DNA from: Anaerolineae bacterium
GTDB lineage: Bacteria; Chloroflexota; Anaerolineae; Anaerolineales; Villigracilaceae
Assembly: GCA_003524705.1 (NCBI GenBank)
Contig: DQGV01000134.1
Span: 1-8,758 of the forward strand
Reading direction: 5' to 3'
Length of the DNA stretch: 8,758 nucleotides
Shown here: one piece after another, positions 1 to 6,883 of the stretch
Position numbering within the stretch: position 1 is the first letter of the stretch
How the letters are laid out: every line of letters starts with the position of its first letter
Program-made: the position numbers and the translations under genes
The notes under the pieces: generated by a model
Told to the model about the DNA's origin: nothing
Seen by the model: only the letters and a program-made list of their open reading frames with translations
Database searches by the model: none

Positions 1-1842
1 ATTGTGGCGCTTGGAAAAAATATGCAAGGTTTCAAAGTGGGTCAACGTGTGGCGTGTGCTGGTGCAAATTATGCTGTCCATGCTGAATATAATCTTGTTC
101 CAAAAAATCTTTTAACGGCATTGCCCAAAAATGTTGATTTTGAATCTGCAGCCTTCACCACGCTTGGTGCAATTGCACTGCATGGTTTTCGTTTGGCACA
201 AACACAAATCGGTGAAAATGTTGCTGTGATTGGTTTAGGTTTATTAGGATTATTGACGATTCAAATTGCTGATGCGGCTGGATGCAACGTCCTCGGTATT
301 GACCTTGACCCAGAACGAGTGGCACTCGCTTCATCACTTGGAATTCAAGCTGTTACTCGACCCGAAGCAGAGGCCTCCGCCTCAGCACTCAGTTTGAGCC
401 GCGGATTTGATGCGGTCATCATCTGTGCGGATACATCATCCAATGACCCAATCCAATTAGCAGGAGTCATATCAAGAGATAGAGGTCGCGTGGTTGCCAC
501 AGGTGCGGTTGGATTAAACATCCCGCGAAAAATTTATTATGAAAAAGAAATTGCTTTCATCAACTCGCGTTCGTATGGACCTGGACGTTATGATTCGGAT
601 TATGAAGAAAACGGAAATGATTATCCGCTTGGTTATGTGCGTTGGACGGAAGGGCGAAATTTTCAAGCAGTTGTAGATTTGATGGCAAGTGAAAAATTAA
701 AAGTGCAACCTTTAATTTCACATCGCTTTCCAATTGAAAGGGGAGTGCAAGCCTACGAAGTGATTACGGGAAAAAAGAAAGAATCGTTTTTAGGTGTTTT
801 GTTAAAGTATTCGGGCAGTGAAAAAGCAGAAACAAAAATTGATTTTGCTTCTCCGATTCGTCGTCCGTTATCAACGGTTAAGTTGGGTGTGTTGGGAGCA
901 GGGTTACATGCAAATTTCACATTGCTTCCGATTATCAAAAATAATAAAGATTATGAATTAATTGGCATCGCTTCTGCTGGCGGATTTCACGCGCAAGATT
1001 CTGGGAAGAAGTTTGGTTTTCATTATGCAACTTCTTCTGATGATGAAATTATCAATGATAAAAATATAAACACAGTTGCTATTCTCACCAGACATGACTC
1101 ACATGCTGATTTAATTATCAAGGCATTAAAAGCTGGGAAACATGTTTTTGTTGAGAAGCCGTTGGCGATTAATAGCCATCAGCTCTCAGCAATCAGCAAA
1201 CAACTGAAGGCTGATGGCTGTCCGCTGATAGCTGTGGGCTTCAACCGCAGATTTTCACCTCATGCACAAAGTCTTAAGTCTCAAATCTCCAATCTTCGTG
1301 AACCAAAATATTTACATTACCGCGTTAATGCGGGTTACATTACTTCTTACCACTGGACTCAAGACCCAGTCCTCGGCGGCGGAAGAATCATCGGCGAGGC
1401 TTGTCATTTCATTGATTTGATTACATATCTCGTTGGTGCGCCTCCAATTTCTGTCAATGCAGTTGCTTTGCCAAATAATGGAAAATATAGTGATGACAAT
1501 GTCTCCATGACTTTCACTTTCCCCGATGGTTCAATTGGAGTTATAGATTACCTTGCCAATGGAGATAAATCTCTGCCCAAAGAACGCCTTGAAATTTTCT
1601 GCGAGGGTTTAGTTGCTGTGTTAGATGATTATGTTTCATTGACTGTGACGAAAGATGGAAAGAAGAAAGAAGAACGAATCGCACAAGACAAAGGCTGGAA
1701 AAATGAAATGTCCGCTTTTGCGAAAGCGATTAAAGAAGGTGGCGAACCGCCAATTCCTTACGAACATTTGATTGGAGTCACCAAAGCAAGTTTTGCGGCT
1801 GTTGAATCAGTGAGAAGTAAAAATATTGTTGAAATAAAATAG
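1..1842 (+). CDS. Bi-domain oxidoreductase: zinc-type alcohol dehydrogenase fused to Gfo/Idh/MocA (5' partial)
   Basis: The reading frame is open to the left edge, so the true start lies outside; the GTG at 4 is probably internal. Residues are counted from that GTG. Residues 1-270 are a medium-chain dehydrogenase: the end of the GroES-like fold, then a nucleotide-binding Rossmann fold with GLGLLG at 77-82 and an acidic strand end (GIDLD, 98-102). Residues 291-612 are a second Rossmann oxidoreductase of the Gfo/Idh/MocA family, with GVLGAG at 295-300, the signature EKP at 384-386, GFNRRFSP at 412-419 and GEACHFIDL at 464-472. Family knowledge: such fusions run about 700 residues and often sit in polysaccharide or glycan loci, acting on NAD(P)-linked sugar substrates. 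About 100 N-terminal residues, including zinc-site residues, are missing here. The substrate cannot be read from sequence. Two 7-bp repeat tracts lie inside the second domain. The next gene starts 33 bases downstream. Confidence 0.9.
   Translation: MVALGKNMQGFKVGQRVACAGANYAVHAEYNLVPKNLLTALPKNVDFESAAFTTLGAIALHGFRLAQTQIGENVAVIGLGLLGLLTIQIADAAGCNVLGIDLDPERVALASSLGIQAVTRPEAEASASALSLSRGFDAVIICADTSSNDPIQLAGVISRDRGRVVATGAVGLNIPRKIYYEKEIAFINSRSYGPGRYDSDYEENGNDYPLGYVRWTEGRNFQAVVDLMASEKLKVQPLISHRFPIERGVQAYEVITGKKKESFLGVLLKYSGSEKAETKIDFASPIRRPLSTVKLGVLGAGLHANFTLLPIIKNNKDYELIGIASAGGFHAQDSGKKFGFHYATSSDDEIINDKNINTVAILTRHDSHADLIIKALKAGKHVFVEKPLAINSHQLSAISKQLKADGCPLIAVGFNRRFSPHAQSLKSQISNLREPKYLHYRVNAGYITSYHWTQDPVLGGGRIIGEACHFIDLITYLVGAPPISVNAVALPNNGKYSDDNVSMTFTFPDGSIGVIDYLANGDKSLPKERLEIFCEGLVAVLDDYVSLTVTKDGKKKEERIAQDKGWKNEMSAFAKAIKEGGEPPIPYEHLIGVTKASFAAVESVRSKNIVEIK
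1174..1240. repeat. Inverted heptamer tract inside the oxidoreductase gene
   Basis: Four consecutive 7-bp units fitting AGCNNWC occupy 1174-1201. After a 4-base spacer (AACT), five units fitting the reverse complement GWNNGCT occupy 1206-1240. Folding arm 1174-1201 onto 1206-1233 pairs 20 of 28 positions. In an alternative register, 1174-1183 and 1210-1219 form a perfect 10-bp inverted repeat. The tract is coding (residues 391-413 counted from the GTG at 4). Seven is not a multiple of three, so each unit is read in a different phase. The protein segment still has normal family length, so this does not look like a simple insertion. Confidence 0.6.
1270..1297. repeat. Degenerate direct heptamer tract (about four units of ARTCTYN)
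   Basis: Four consecutive 7-bp units read AGTCTTA, AGTCTCA, AATCTCC and AATCTTC, all fitting ARTCTYN. The tract lies 29 bases after the inverted heptamer tract and in the same gene, encoding residues 423-432 of the Gfo/Idh/MocA domain. It could be chance in a short stretch, but its closeness to another 7-bp array makes that less likely. Confidence 0.45.
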
Positions 1843-1875
1843 GAATTTCTGATTGAATATAAAAGGGTTTTAAAA

Positions 1876-2718
1876 ATGCAGACACTTTTGGAACAAGCAG
1901 TTGCTTATATTAAAGCTGGTGATAAAGAAAACGGAAGACAGCTTTTAATTGAAGTACTCAAGCAGAATCCCAAAGATGAAAATGCTTGGTTATGGCTGTC
2001 AAAATGTGTGGCAAGTGAAAAACAGAAAAGAGATTGTTTTCAACAAGTCTTACAGATAAATCCAAATAACAAATTTGCTATAGAAGGTTTACATCGTTTG
2101 GATAATTTTCCAAATAAGCAATCAGTCAGTCAAGTTAAAAATTCTAAAAAAAGAAACTTCTCTACTACAACGATATTAGTAATAATTAGTATTCTTGCTT
2201 GCGTTTGTATAATACTTTTACTCTTAAGCACTAGAATCCTAAATTTACCATCTTCAATTGTTCCAACACCTACAAAAGTACCTGTTGTGTTAGATGCTAT
2301 AAGCCTTATGGGAAAATCTTTAGAAGATATACGACAGTTATACACAGTGACCGAATCTCTTTATGAAGTACCGTTATCTGAACCTGATAGAGATTTTGCA
2401 GATATTGACTACGGAGAAGACTATACGGATGGAAAGTACAAATTCACAATTTTCTACAATGAAAATTTCATTGTAAACCAAGTGGACTTGACTGTACTTC
2501 TTTATACGTCACCTGATTTGCAAATTATTGGCCCACGCTATAAATTAGATGAGTGGAATGCGGTAATGCAGATGTTGAATTTAAATATCAATTATCCTCC
2601 AGATGAAACTGCGCCTATAGCTTATGTATGGCGAAATTACAATGGTTATAGAATTAGAATTAATAGTTTATTAAATGAGGATACTATTTTGTACGCGAAG
2701 GTAATAAAGCTAAAATAG
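1876..2718 (+). CDS. TPR-containing single-pass membrane protein, C-terminal domain unknown
   Basis: This 280-residue protein has three parts. Residues 1-75 hold about two tetratricopeptide-type helical hairpins; the pattern AGDKENGRQLL / NPKDENAWLWLS resembles TPR pairs seen at the N-terminus of many Chloroflexota membrane proteins. Residues 90-94 are basic (NSKKR), followed by one hydrophobic helix at about 98-117. A short Pro/Thr linker (VPTPTKVP, 129-136) then leads to a domain at 140-280 that I do not recognise; it is rich in Tyr, Asp and Asn and has several predicted beta stretches. The positive-inside rule puts the TPR part in the cytoplasm and the C-terminal domain outside. A weak purine stretch (AAAAGGG, 1861-1867) precedes the ATG at 1876. 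The gene sits 33 bases after the oxidoreductase and 29 before the flavoprotein, so co-transcription is possible. No function is claimed beyond a possible protein-interaction or envelope role. Confidence 0.85.
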   Translation: MQTLLEQAVAYIKAGDKENGRQLLIEVLKQNPKDENAWLWLSKCVASEKQKRDCFQQVLQINPNNKFAIEGLHRLDNFPNKQSVSQVKNSKKRNFSTTTILVIISILACVCIILLLLSTRILNLPSSIVPTPTKVPVVLDAISLMGKSLEDIRQLYTVTESLYEVPLSEPDRDFADIDYGEDYTDGKYKFTIFYNENFIVNQVDLTVLLYTSPDLQIIGPRYKLDEWNAVMQMLNLNINYPPDETAPIAYVWRNYNGYRIRINSLLNEDTILYAKVIKLK

Positions 2719-2747
2719 TTTAATATTGCAGTTGGTTTTTAAATTTT

Positions 2748-4007
2748 ATGCTAGCTATGAAAACAGACATCCTCATCATCGGCGGTGGTTCTATCGGATT
2801 GAACTGTGCCTATTATCTTTTGAAATCAGGAAGGGGAGTGACGATTCTTGAGTCGAAAGAAATTCCAAAAGCCAGTGCGGCGTTTGGTAACGCGGGGCAA
2901 ATTGTGCCGAGTCATATTATTCCGCTAGCCGCGCCTGGGGTTGTCACCTCTGCTTTGAAGTGGATGTTGAATCCGCAGATCAGTGCGTTTGGAATGAAAA
3001 TCCGTCCCGACGCAAAATACATCAGTTGGCTGATTCAGTTTGCAAGGTCATGTACTGAAGCGAATTTGAAACGCGGAATCCAGCCGATGCAAAGATTAGG
3101 TCAATTGAGTGCGAGCAACTTCCAGAAGTTAATCCAAGAAGAAAAGATTGAATGTCATTATCAACACAATGGAATGATTACGATTTTCAAAGATGAAAAA
3201 ACTTTTGAGGCGGGGGTGCATGAAGGCGAGATGTTGCAAAAGCATGGCATTGAAATTGAAGTGTTGGATAAAAATCGTTTGCACACGCTTGAACCAATTT
3301 TGCGCGATGATGTGATTGGTGGTGTGCATTGCACGGGCGATGCGTTTTTGAATCCGTCCATGTTTTTGAAATCTTTATATGAACGTGTGCGTGCGATGGG
3401 TGCTAATATTTTTGAAAATACGCCTGTGGTTGGTTTTGAAATCGAAAATAAAAAAGTTATAAAAATAAAAACTGAAACGGGTGAGTTTGAAGCTGAGCAA
3501 ATTATTTTAGCAACGGGTGCGTGGTCATCTATGCTGGCGCGCGATTTGAAAATAAAAATTCCAATTCAACCTGCGCGCGGGTATAGCGTCAGCATGTCTG
3601 CGCCGAAACAAATGCCGCGCCATGCTTTCACGCTTGGTGATTTGCATGTGGCGGTTACGCCGTTTGGAAATATTTTGCGCGCCACGGGTCGCCTTGAAAT
3701 GGGTGAGTTCAGCACCACGCCCAATCAAACATGGATTCGTAGACTCGAAAATTTTATGCGTGCATATTTTAATTTCGATGATGGTGTGAAGATGATTGAC
3801 TCGTGGGCTGGACTCAGACCTGTGACTCCCGACGGCATTCCCATTATTGGAAAATCTCCGCTTCACACTAACCTGATAGTTGCTACTGGTCACGCAATGG
3901 TTGGTTTAACTATGGGACCTGCTACTGGTCAACTTGTTAGTGAGCTGGTCAATGGGAAAGAAACAACAATTGATGTAAATGCGTTTCGGTTAGAAAGATT
4001 TTTGTAA
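2748..4007 (+). CDS. DadA-like FAD-dependent D-amino-acid dehydrogenase
   Basis: This 419-residue flavoprotein of the DAO superfamily has the usual DadA length of roughly 410-430. The FAD-binding fold opens at once with GGGSIG (12-17) and the ribose-binding acid E35. FGNAGQIVPS (46-55) matches the ANAGQ-type motif of DadA proteins. The C-terminal FAD/substrate region has WAGLRPVTPDG (353-363) and TGHAMVGLTMGP (380-391). Family knowledge: members oxidatively deaminate D-amino acids or imino acids such as hydroxyproline to keto acids, passing electrons to the respiratory chain. The exact substrate is not readable, so no symbol is given. Two ATGs are possible, at 2748 and 2757. Neither has a clear Shine-Dalgarno sequence, and homology favours the second (MKTDILIIGGG); the longer form is listed. 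No racemase or other amino-acid catabolism gene is adjacent. Confidence 0.9.
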   Translation: MLAMKTDILIIGGGSIGLNCAYYLLKSGRGVTILESKEIPKASAAFGNAGQIVPSHIIPLAAPGVVTSALKWMLNPQISAFGMKIRPDAKYISWLIQFARSCTEANLKRGIQPMQRLGQLSASNFQKLIQEEKIECHYQHNGMITIFKDEKTFEAGVHEGEMLQKHGIEIEVLDKNRLHTLEPILRDDVIGGVHCTGDAFLNPSMFLKSLYERVRAMGANIFENTPVVGFEIENKKVIKIKTETGEFEAEQIILATGAWSSMLARDLKIKIPIQPARGYSVSMSAPKQMPRHAFTLGDLHVAVTPFGNILRATGRLEMGEFSTTPNQTWIRRLENFMRAYFNFDDGVKMIDSWAGLRPVTPDGIPIIGKSPLHTNLIVATGHAMVGLTMGPATGQLVSELVNGKETTIDVNAFRLERFL

Positions 4008-4017
4008 ACACATAACA

Positions 4018-4101
4018 CGTCATTGCGAGGAGGATGCACTTCCGACGAAGCAATCTCAGAGATTATCTTGGAGGTTGCTTCGCCTTCGGCTCGCAATGAC
4101 G
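4018..4101. repeat. 84-bp palindromic interspersed repeat (REP/MITE-like)
   Basis: The ends are a perfect 12-bp inverted repeat, CGTCATTGCGAG at 4018-4029 and its complement at 4090-4101. A nested stem pairs 4046-4057 with 4071-4082 (11 Watson-Crick pairs plus one G-T). A short GCC-TTC-GGC hairpin lies at 4082-4090. This sequence type (CATTGCGAGGAG, GACGAAGCAATCTC) is one I recognise as a high-copy intergenic repeat in environmental bacterial genomes. It starts 10 bases after the DadA-like stop codon. No target-site duplication is evident and no transposase is nearby. The folded RNA could act as a 3' stabiliser or weak terminator, which is inference. Confidence 0.8.
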
Positions 4102-4133
4102 AGAAAAATTTCAATAACCATCCTTTAGTAGGG

Positions 4134-4161
4134 TGTATAAACAACTCTCTCCTCCTATAAT
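4134..4161 (+). promoter_or_regulatory. Candidate promoter for the NHL lipoprotein gene
   Basis: A perfect -10 hexamer, TATAAT, lies at 4156-4161, 27 bases before the GTG start. The best -35 candidate at 16-bp spacing is TGTATA at 4134-4139, only three of six matches to TTGACA, and there is no extended -10. It lies just past the palindromic repeat, where a new transcription unit would be expected. Confidence 0.4.
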
Positions 4162-4175
4162 ACTAAAAACTAACT

Positions 4176-4181
4176 GAGGAG
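4176..4181 (+). promoter_or_regulatory. Strong Shine-Dalgarno fixing a GTG start
   Basis: GAGGAG lies 7 bases before the GTG at 4189. It is the best ribosome binding site in the window and supports GTG as the start. The signal peptide that begins immediately after it agrees. Confidence 0.75.
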
Positions 4182-4188
4182 AATAGTA

Positions 4189-5175
4189 GTGATTAAGAAT
4201 TACATCGTTTTAACTTTGAGTATTATCTTTCTTGTTTCGTGTGGGGGAAGTGAGGCATTAGCACCAACTTCTACTGTTGAACCAACACTAGTAGAATCAA
4301 CTTTATCCCCAACCCCTGAGGTGACCATGACCCCTGAAACTTTTGATTTTCCAGAAATCACATTTGATGGAATGAAAGACCCGTATGGCATTGCGATTAA
4401 TTCACTCGGCAATTTATACGTCACCGACGCTGGGAAGGGGCGCGTGCTTGTATTTGATGCTCAAGGAAATTTATTATCAACTTGGGATAAGCAAGGAAGT
4501 GGCGATGGCGAATTCAAGTCTATGGGTTTTGGTGGCTTAGCGATTGACTCAAATGATAATGTCTTCGTGGTAGATAACGGCAACTTCCGCATCCAAAAAT
4601 TTGATCGAGACGGAAATTACATCACACAGTGGGGAAGTGAAGGTACTGGTGATAGTCAATTTGTGCGCGTGATTGGTATTGCAACTGATACAGATGGCAA
4701 TGTGTATGTCACGGATGATGGCAATCCATTTGTACAAAAATTTGATAATGATGGAAACTTCATTATCAAATTTGGCGCACAAGGTAATGGCGATGGTCAA
4801 TTCAGCCACGCCACTGGAATCGCAGTAGATTTACAAGGTAATATTTTCGTCGCAGATTATGAACTCAAACGCGTGCAAAAATTTGACTCCGCTGGAAACT
4901 TCATCACCGCTTGGAAAATGGGTGATGACATTGGCGTATCAGGAATCCCTGAAGCGATTGCAATTGATTCACAAGGCAATGTATATGTCAGTGATTATCT
5001 ATTAGGTCGTATCCAAATTTTTGATAATGATGGCAACTTCATCTCTGCCATTGGTGGCAAAAGTATTTCTAGCAATCCATTCAAAAGACCAACTGGTATC
5101 ATCTTTGATGGAAATGGAAAGATGTTTGTTGTCAATCAGTCAGGGAATAATATATCAATTGTAGATTTGCCATAA
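4189..5175 (+). CDS. NHL-repeat beta-propeller lipoprotein
   Basis: The 328-residue product starts with a lipoprotein signal peptide: a charged tip (MIKN), a hydrophobic core and lipobox LVSC at 15-18, so Cys18 should be the lipidated N-terminus. A Pro/Thr/Glu-rich linker (about 22-52) follows. Six NHL-type repeats then run from about 60 to 328, each with a strand like NVYVTD, a turn and a strand like RIQKFDNDGNFI. Repeat starts fall near 65, 115, 160, 207, 254 and 301, consistent with one six-bladed propeller anchored outside the membrane. Family knowledge: NHL propellers mostly bind proteins or ligands; some related folds are enzymes, but no catalytic residues can be assigned here. Blades 3 and 5 share a near-identical 24-base stretch (4741-4764 and 5020-5043), a sign of repeat duplication or conversion. 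The gene has its own -10 box, a strong RBS and a terminator, so it is probably transcribed alone. Confidence 0.9.
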   Translation: MIKNYIVLTLSIIFLVSCGGSEALAPTSTVEPTLVESTLSPTPEVTMTPETFDFPEITFDGMKDPYGIAINSLGNLYVTDAGKGRVLVFDAQGNLLSTWDKQGSGDGEFKSMGFGGLAIDSNDNVFVVDNGNFRIQKFDRDGNYITQWGSEGTGDSQFVRVIGIATDTDGNVYVTDDGNPFVQKFDNDGNFIIKFGAQGNGDGQFSHATGIAVDLQGNIFVADYELKRVQKFDSAGNFITAWKMGDDIGVSGIPEAIAIDSQGNVYVSDYLLGRIQIFDNDGNFISAIGGKSISSNPFKRPTGIIFDGNGKMFVVNQSGNNISIVDLP

Positions 5176-5192
5176 GATTTTATTGAACTATC

Positions 5193-5224
5193 AAAACTGG
5201 ATGTGATTTCACATCCAGTTTTTT
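5193..5224 (+). terminator. Intrinsic terminator after the NHL lipoprotein gene
   Basis: A perfect 13-bp stem (AAAACTGGATGTG at 5193-5205 paired with 5210-5222) encloses the 4-base loop ATTT and runs into six T's at 5219-5224. It starts 17 bases after the lipoprotein stop codon. The A-rich left foot means it could also work weakly on the other strand. Confidence 0.92.
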
Positions 5225-5267
5225 ATATTAAATGCTCTGATAAAATTATTCATAGAGAATCATTTAT

Positions 5268-6845
5268 ATGATAAAGAACACAGCTAAAAAATTCTTATCC
5301 CTGTTTTTGTTTATAGTATTTGTTTTGAATATGTTGATATTGAAAACAGCTAATGCTTATTCTTTAAGTGATGAAAGACCAATTTTCCTTGCTTGGCCCC
5401 TTCCTAGTTATATCGGCGTTGCACGAATTTCACAATTCCCAAACACGCCATGGACTTGGAATTATCTTGGATTAAATTCAGGGATGCAATGTCCACCTGC
5501 TTTTGGTTACTTAGAAGCGTGGATGCCTACATGGCGAGATACTTCAATCCCTTGGGAGCAAGATGTTGCTCAAGCAGACCCGCATCAATTTCAAATGATT
5601 GAATGCTATTCTGCTGGTGGAGAGGTTGGAAAAAATGGACATGAAGCAACTGATATTAAGGCACCTGCTACAACTCCAGTATTTGCAAGTGCGGATGGAA
5701 AAATAGCAGGTTGGAGAATCTGGGACATTAACACCATGCTAGTCTTAAAGCACTGTTTAGGCGGAACATGGAACATTAACAATGAATGCCAGAATGGGAC
5801 AAAGTGGTATACGACTTATATGCATATTGTTATTGAACCTGCTATGCAACAAATGGATTTAGATATTTCTACAGGAACTCAACTCGGAACAATTTATCCG
5901 CAAGGTGATAATTCGCATTTGCATTTTGAAGTAGGGTTAGATAAACGTGATTATGCTAATTATGTTAACCCGTGGGGTAGAGACGAATCGCCGTGGCTAG
6001 GTTGTATGTGGATAGACCAAACGCTCTGCGTAATTCCAAATCCAGTTCTTAATCAAACTTTATTTCAAGCAGAGAGCGGTCAAGTATTCTTGAAAAAGTT
6101 TTTTGGTCCATTTGTTTTGCTTCCAAAACTTGAAAATGTTATTGAATATAAAGTGATCGAAAATCGCATCGGTGCGTTGACTGAGGATAATACCTTTTGG
6201 CTTTTGGAGAATTCTAAGTGGACAAAAATTGATGAAAATGTGATTGAATTTCAAATCACGAATAGCCGAATTGCAATTTTAAGTAAAGATAATATTCTTC
6301 GAGTACAAAATGGAGATTGGAAAAATGAGTGGGATATGGAAGTAAGTGAAGTTCAAAATTTTTATATCTCATCAAACCGAGTTGGGGCATTGAGCAGTTC
6401 AGGTGAATTGTATATAATAGAAAATGATTTGAAGAATCAGTGGTCTATCGTTGCTCAAGGTGTATCTGGTTTTCAGTTGAGTGACACGCGCATTGCCTAT
6501 ATTAATCTTTTAGGGGACTTAATGGTTCAAGAAGGTGTGTTAACTTCTGAGTGGAAAACAATGCTTTCTAATGTCAAAGCCTTTCAACTTTCAGGGGTCC
6601 GTGTTGCGGCTCTTAATAAAGATAACCAATTATGGGTTAATCACGGTAACTTACGGGCAGAATTTGTACTTCAAGCCGAAAATGTAGAATTGTTTCAATT
6701 GGCTGATAATCGAATATTAATTCTTCAACAAGATGGAACATGGAAAGTAAAACAAGGCAGTTTATATGATTCTTGGATTAGTGTTTCATACATATCTTCA
6801 AAAAAGATTATTTTAAATGGAAACTTGCCAACATTCGTTGATTAA
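5268..6845 (+). CDS. Secreted M23 (LytM-type) zinc metallopeptidase with six C-terminal 37-residue repeats
   Basis: Residues 1-30 are a Sec signal peptide (KK, hydrophobic core, probable cleavage after ANA at 28-30). An uncharacterised segment, about 31-115, is rich in Trp and Pro. The M23 domain spans about 118-235 and keeps all expected residues: zinc ligands H125 and D129 (HxxxD), H219 of HLH (217-219), and the catalytic-type histidines H186 (YMH) and H217. It therefore looks active; family members cut peptide cross-links in peptidoglycan. Residues 290-505 hold six repeats with an R-[IV]-[AGL] core at R300, R334, R371, R408, R445 and R482, spaced 34 then 37 four times. Each repeat has the general form V..FQLS..RIA.L...G.L.V..G.L...W and probably forms a beta-propeller-like binding module (inference). 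A weak AGAGA at 5254-5258 precedes the ATG. The gene follows a strong terminator, so it needs its own promoter; TAAAAT at 5241-5246 is a possible -10 without a good -35. Confidence 0.88.
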   Translation: MIKNTAKKFLSLFLFIVFVLNMLILKTANAYSLSDERPIFLAWPLPSYIGVARISQFPNTPWTWNYLGLNSGMQCPPAFGYLEAWMPTWRDTSIPWEQDVAQADPHQFQMIECYSAGGEVGKNGHEATDIKAPATTPVFASADGKIAGWRIWDINTMLVLKHCLGGTWNINNECQNGTKWYTTYMHIVIEPAMQQMDLDISTGTQLGTIYPQGDNSHLHFEVGLDKRDYANYVNPWGRDESPWLGCMWIDQTLCVIPNPVLNQTLFQAESGQVFLKKFFGPFVLLPKLENVIEYKVIENRIGALTEDNTFWLLENSKWTKIDENVIEFQITNSRIAILSKDNILRVQNGDWKNEWDMEVSEVQNFYISSNRVGALSSSGELYIIENDLKNQWSIVAQGVSGFQLSDTRIAYINLLGDLMVQEGVLTSEWKTMLSNVKAFQLSGVRVAALNKDNQLWVNHGNLRAEFVLQAENVELFQLADNRILILQQDGTWKVKQGSLYDSWISVSYISSKKIILNGNLPTFVD

Positions 6846-6850
6846 TTACC

Positions 6851-6878
6851 GATTACTGATAACTGTTCTCTGATAACT
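6851..6878. repeat. Heptamer tandem tract just upstream of the MFS gene
   Basis: Four consecutive 7-bp units occur: GATTACT, GATAACT, GTTCTCT, GATAACT. Three fit GATWACT and the third is divergent. The tract begins 6 bases after the peptidase stop codon and ends 5 bases before the TTG start of the transporter, so it fills the place where a ribosome binding site would be. Its unit resembles the GWNNGCT heptads at 1206-1240. Confidence 0.55.
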
Positions 6879-6883
6879 ATCCC

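Noticed and set aside
370..383. GAGGC-CTCC-GCCTC hairpin in the first gene, followed by CTCAG-like repetition
   Set aside because: Only a 5-bp stem, and at most two or three poor heptads; explainable by Ala/Ser codons in a variable loop.
3525..3893. 122-residue open frame on the - strand inside the DadA-like gene
   Set aside because: It lies wholly within a well-supported flavoprotein gene on the other strand and its translation has no recognisable domain or start signals.
3929..4144. 71-residue - strand open frame across the palindromic repeat
   Set aside because: Its sequence is the characteristic translation of the intergenic repeat (SLRAEGEA / PRNDV type), an artefact rather than a protein.
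4189..5300. Similar N-termini (MIKN) of the lipoprotein and the peptidase as a sign of common origin
   Set aside because: Both are simply charged signal-peptide tips; one has a lipobox and the other an ordinary cleavage site, and the rest is unrelated.
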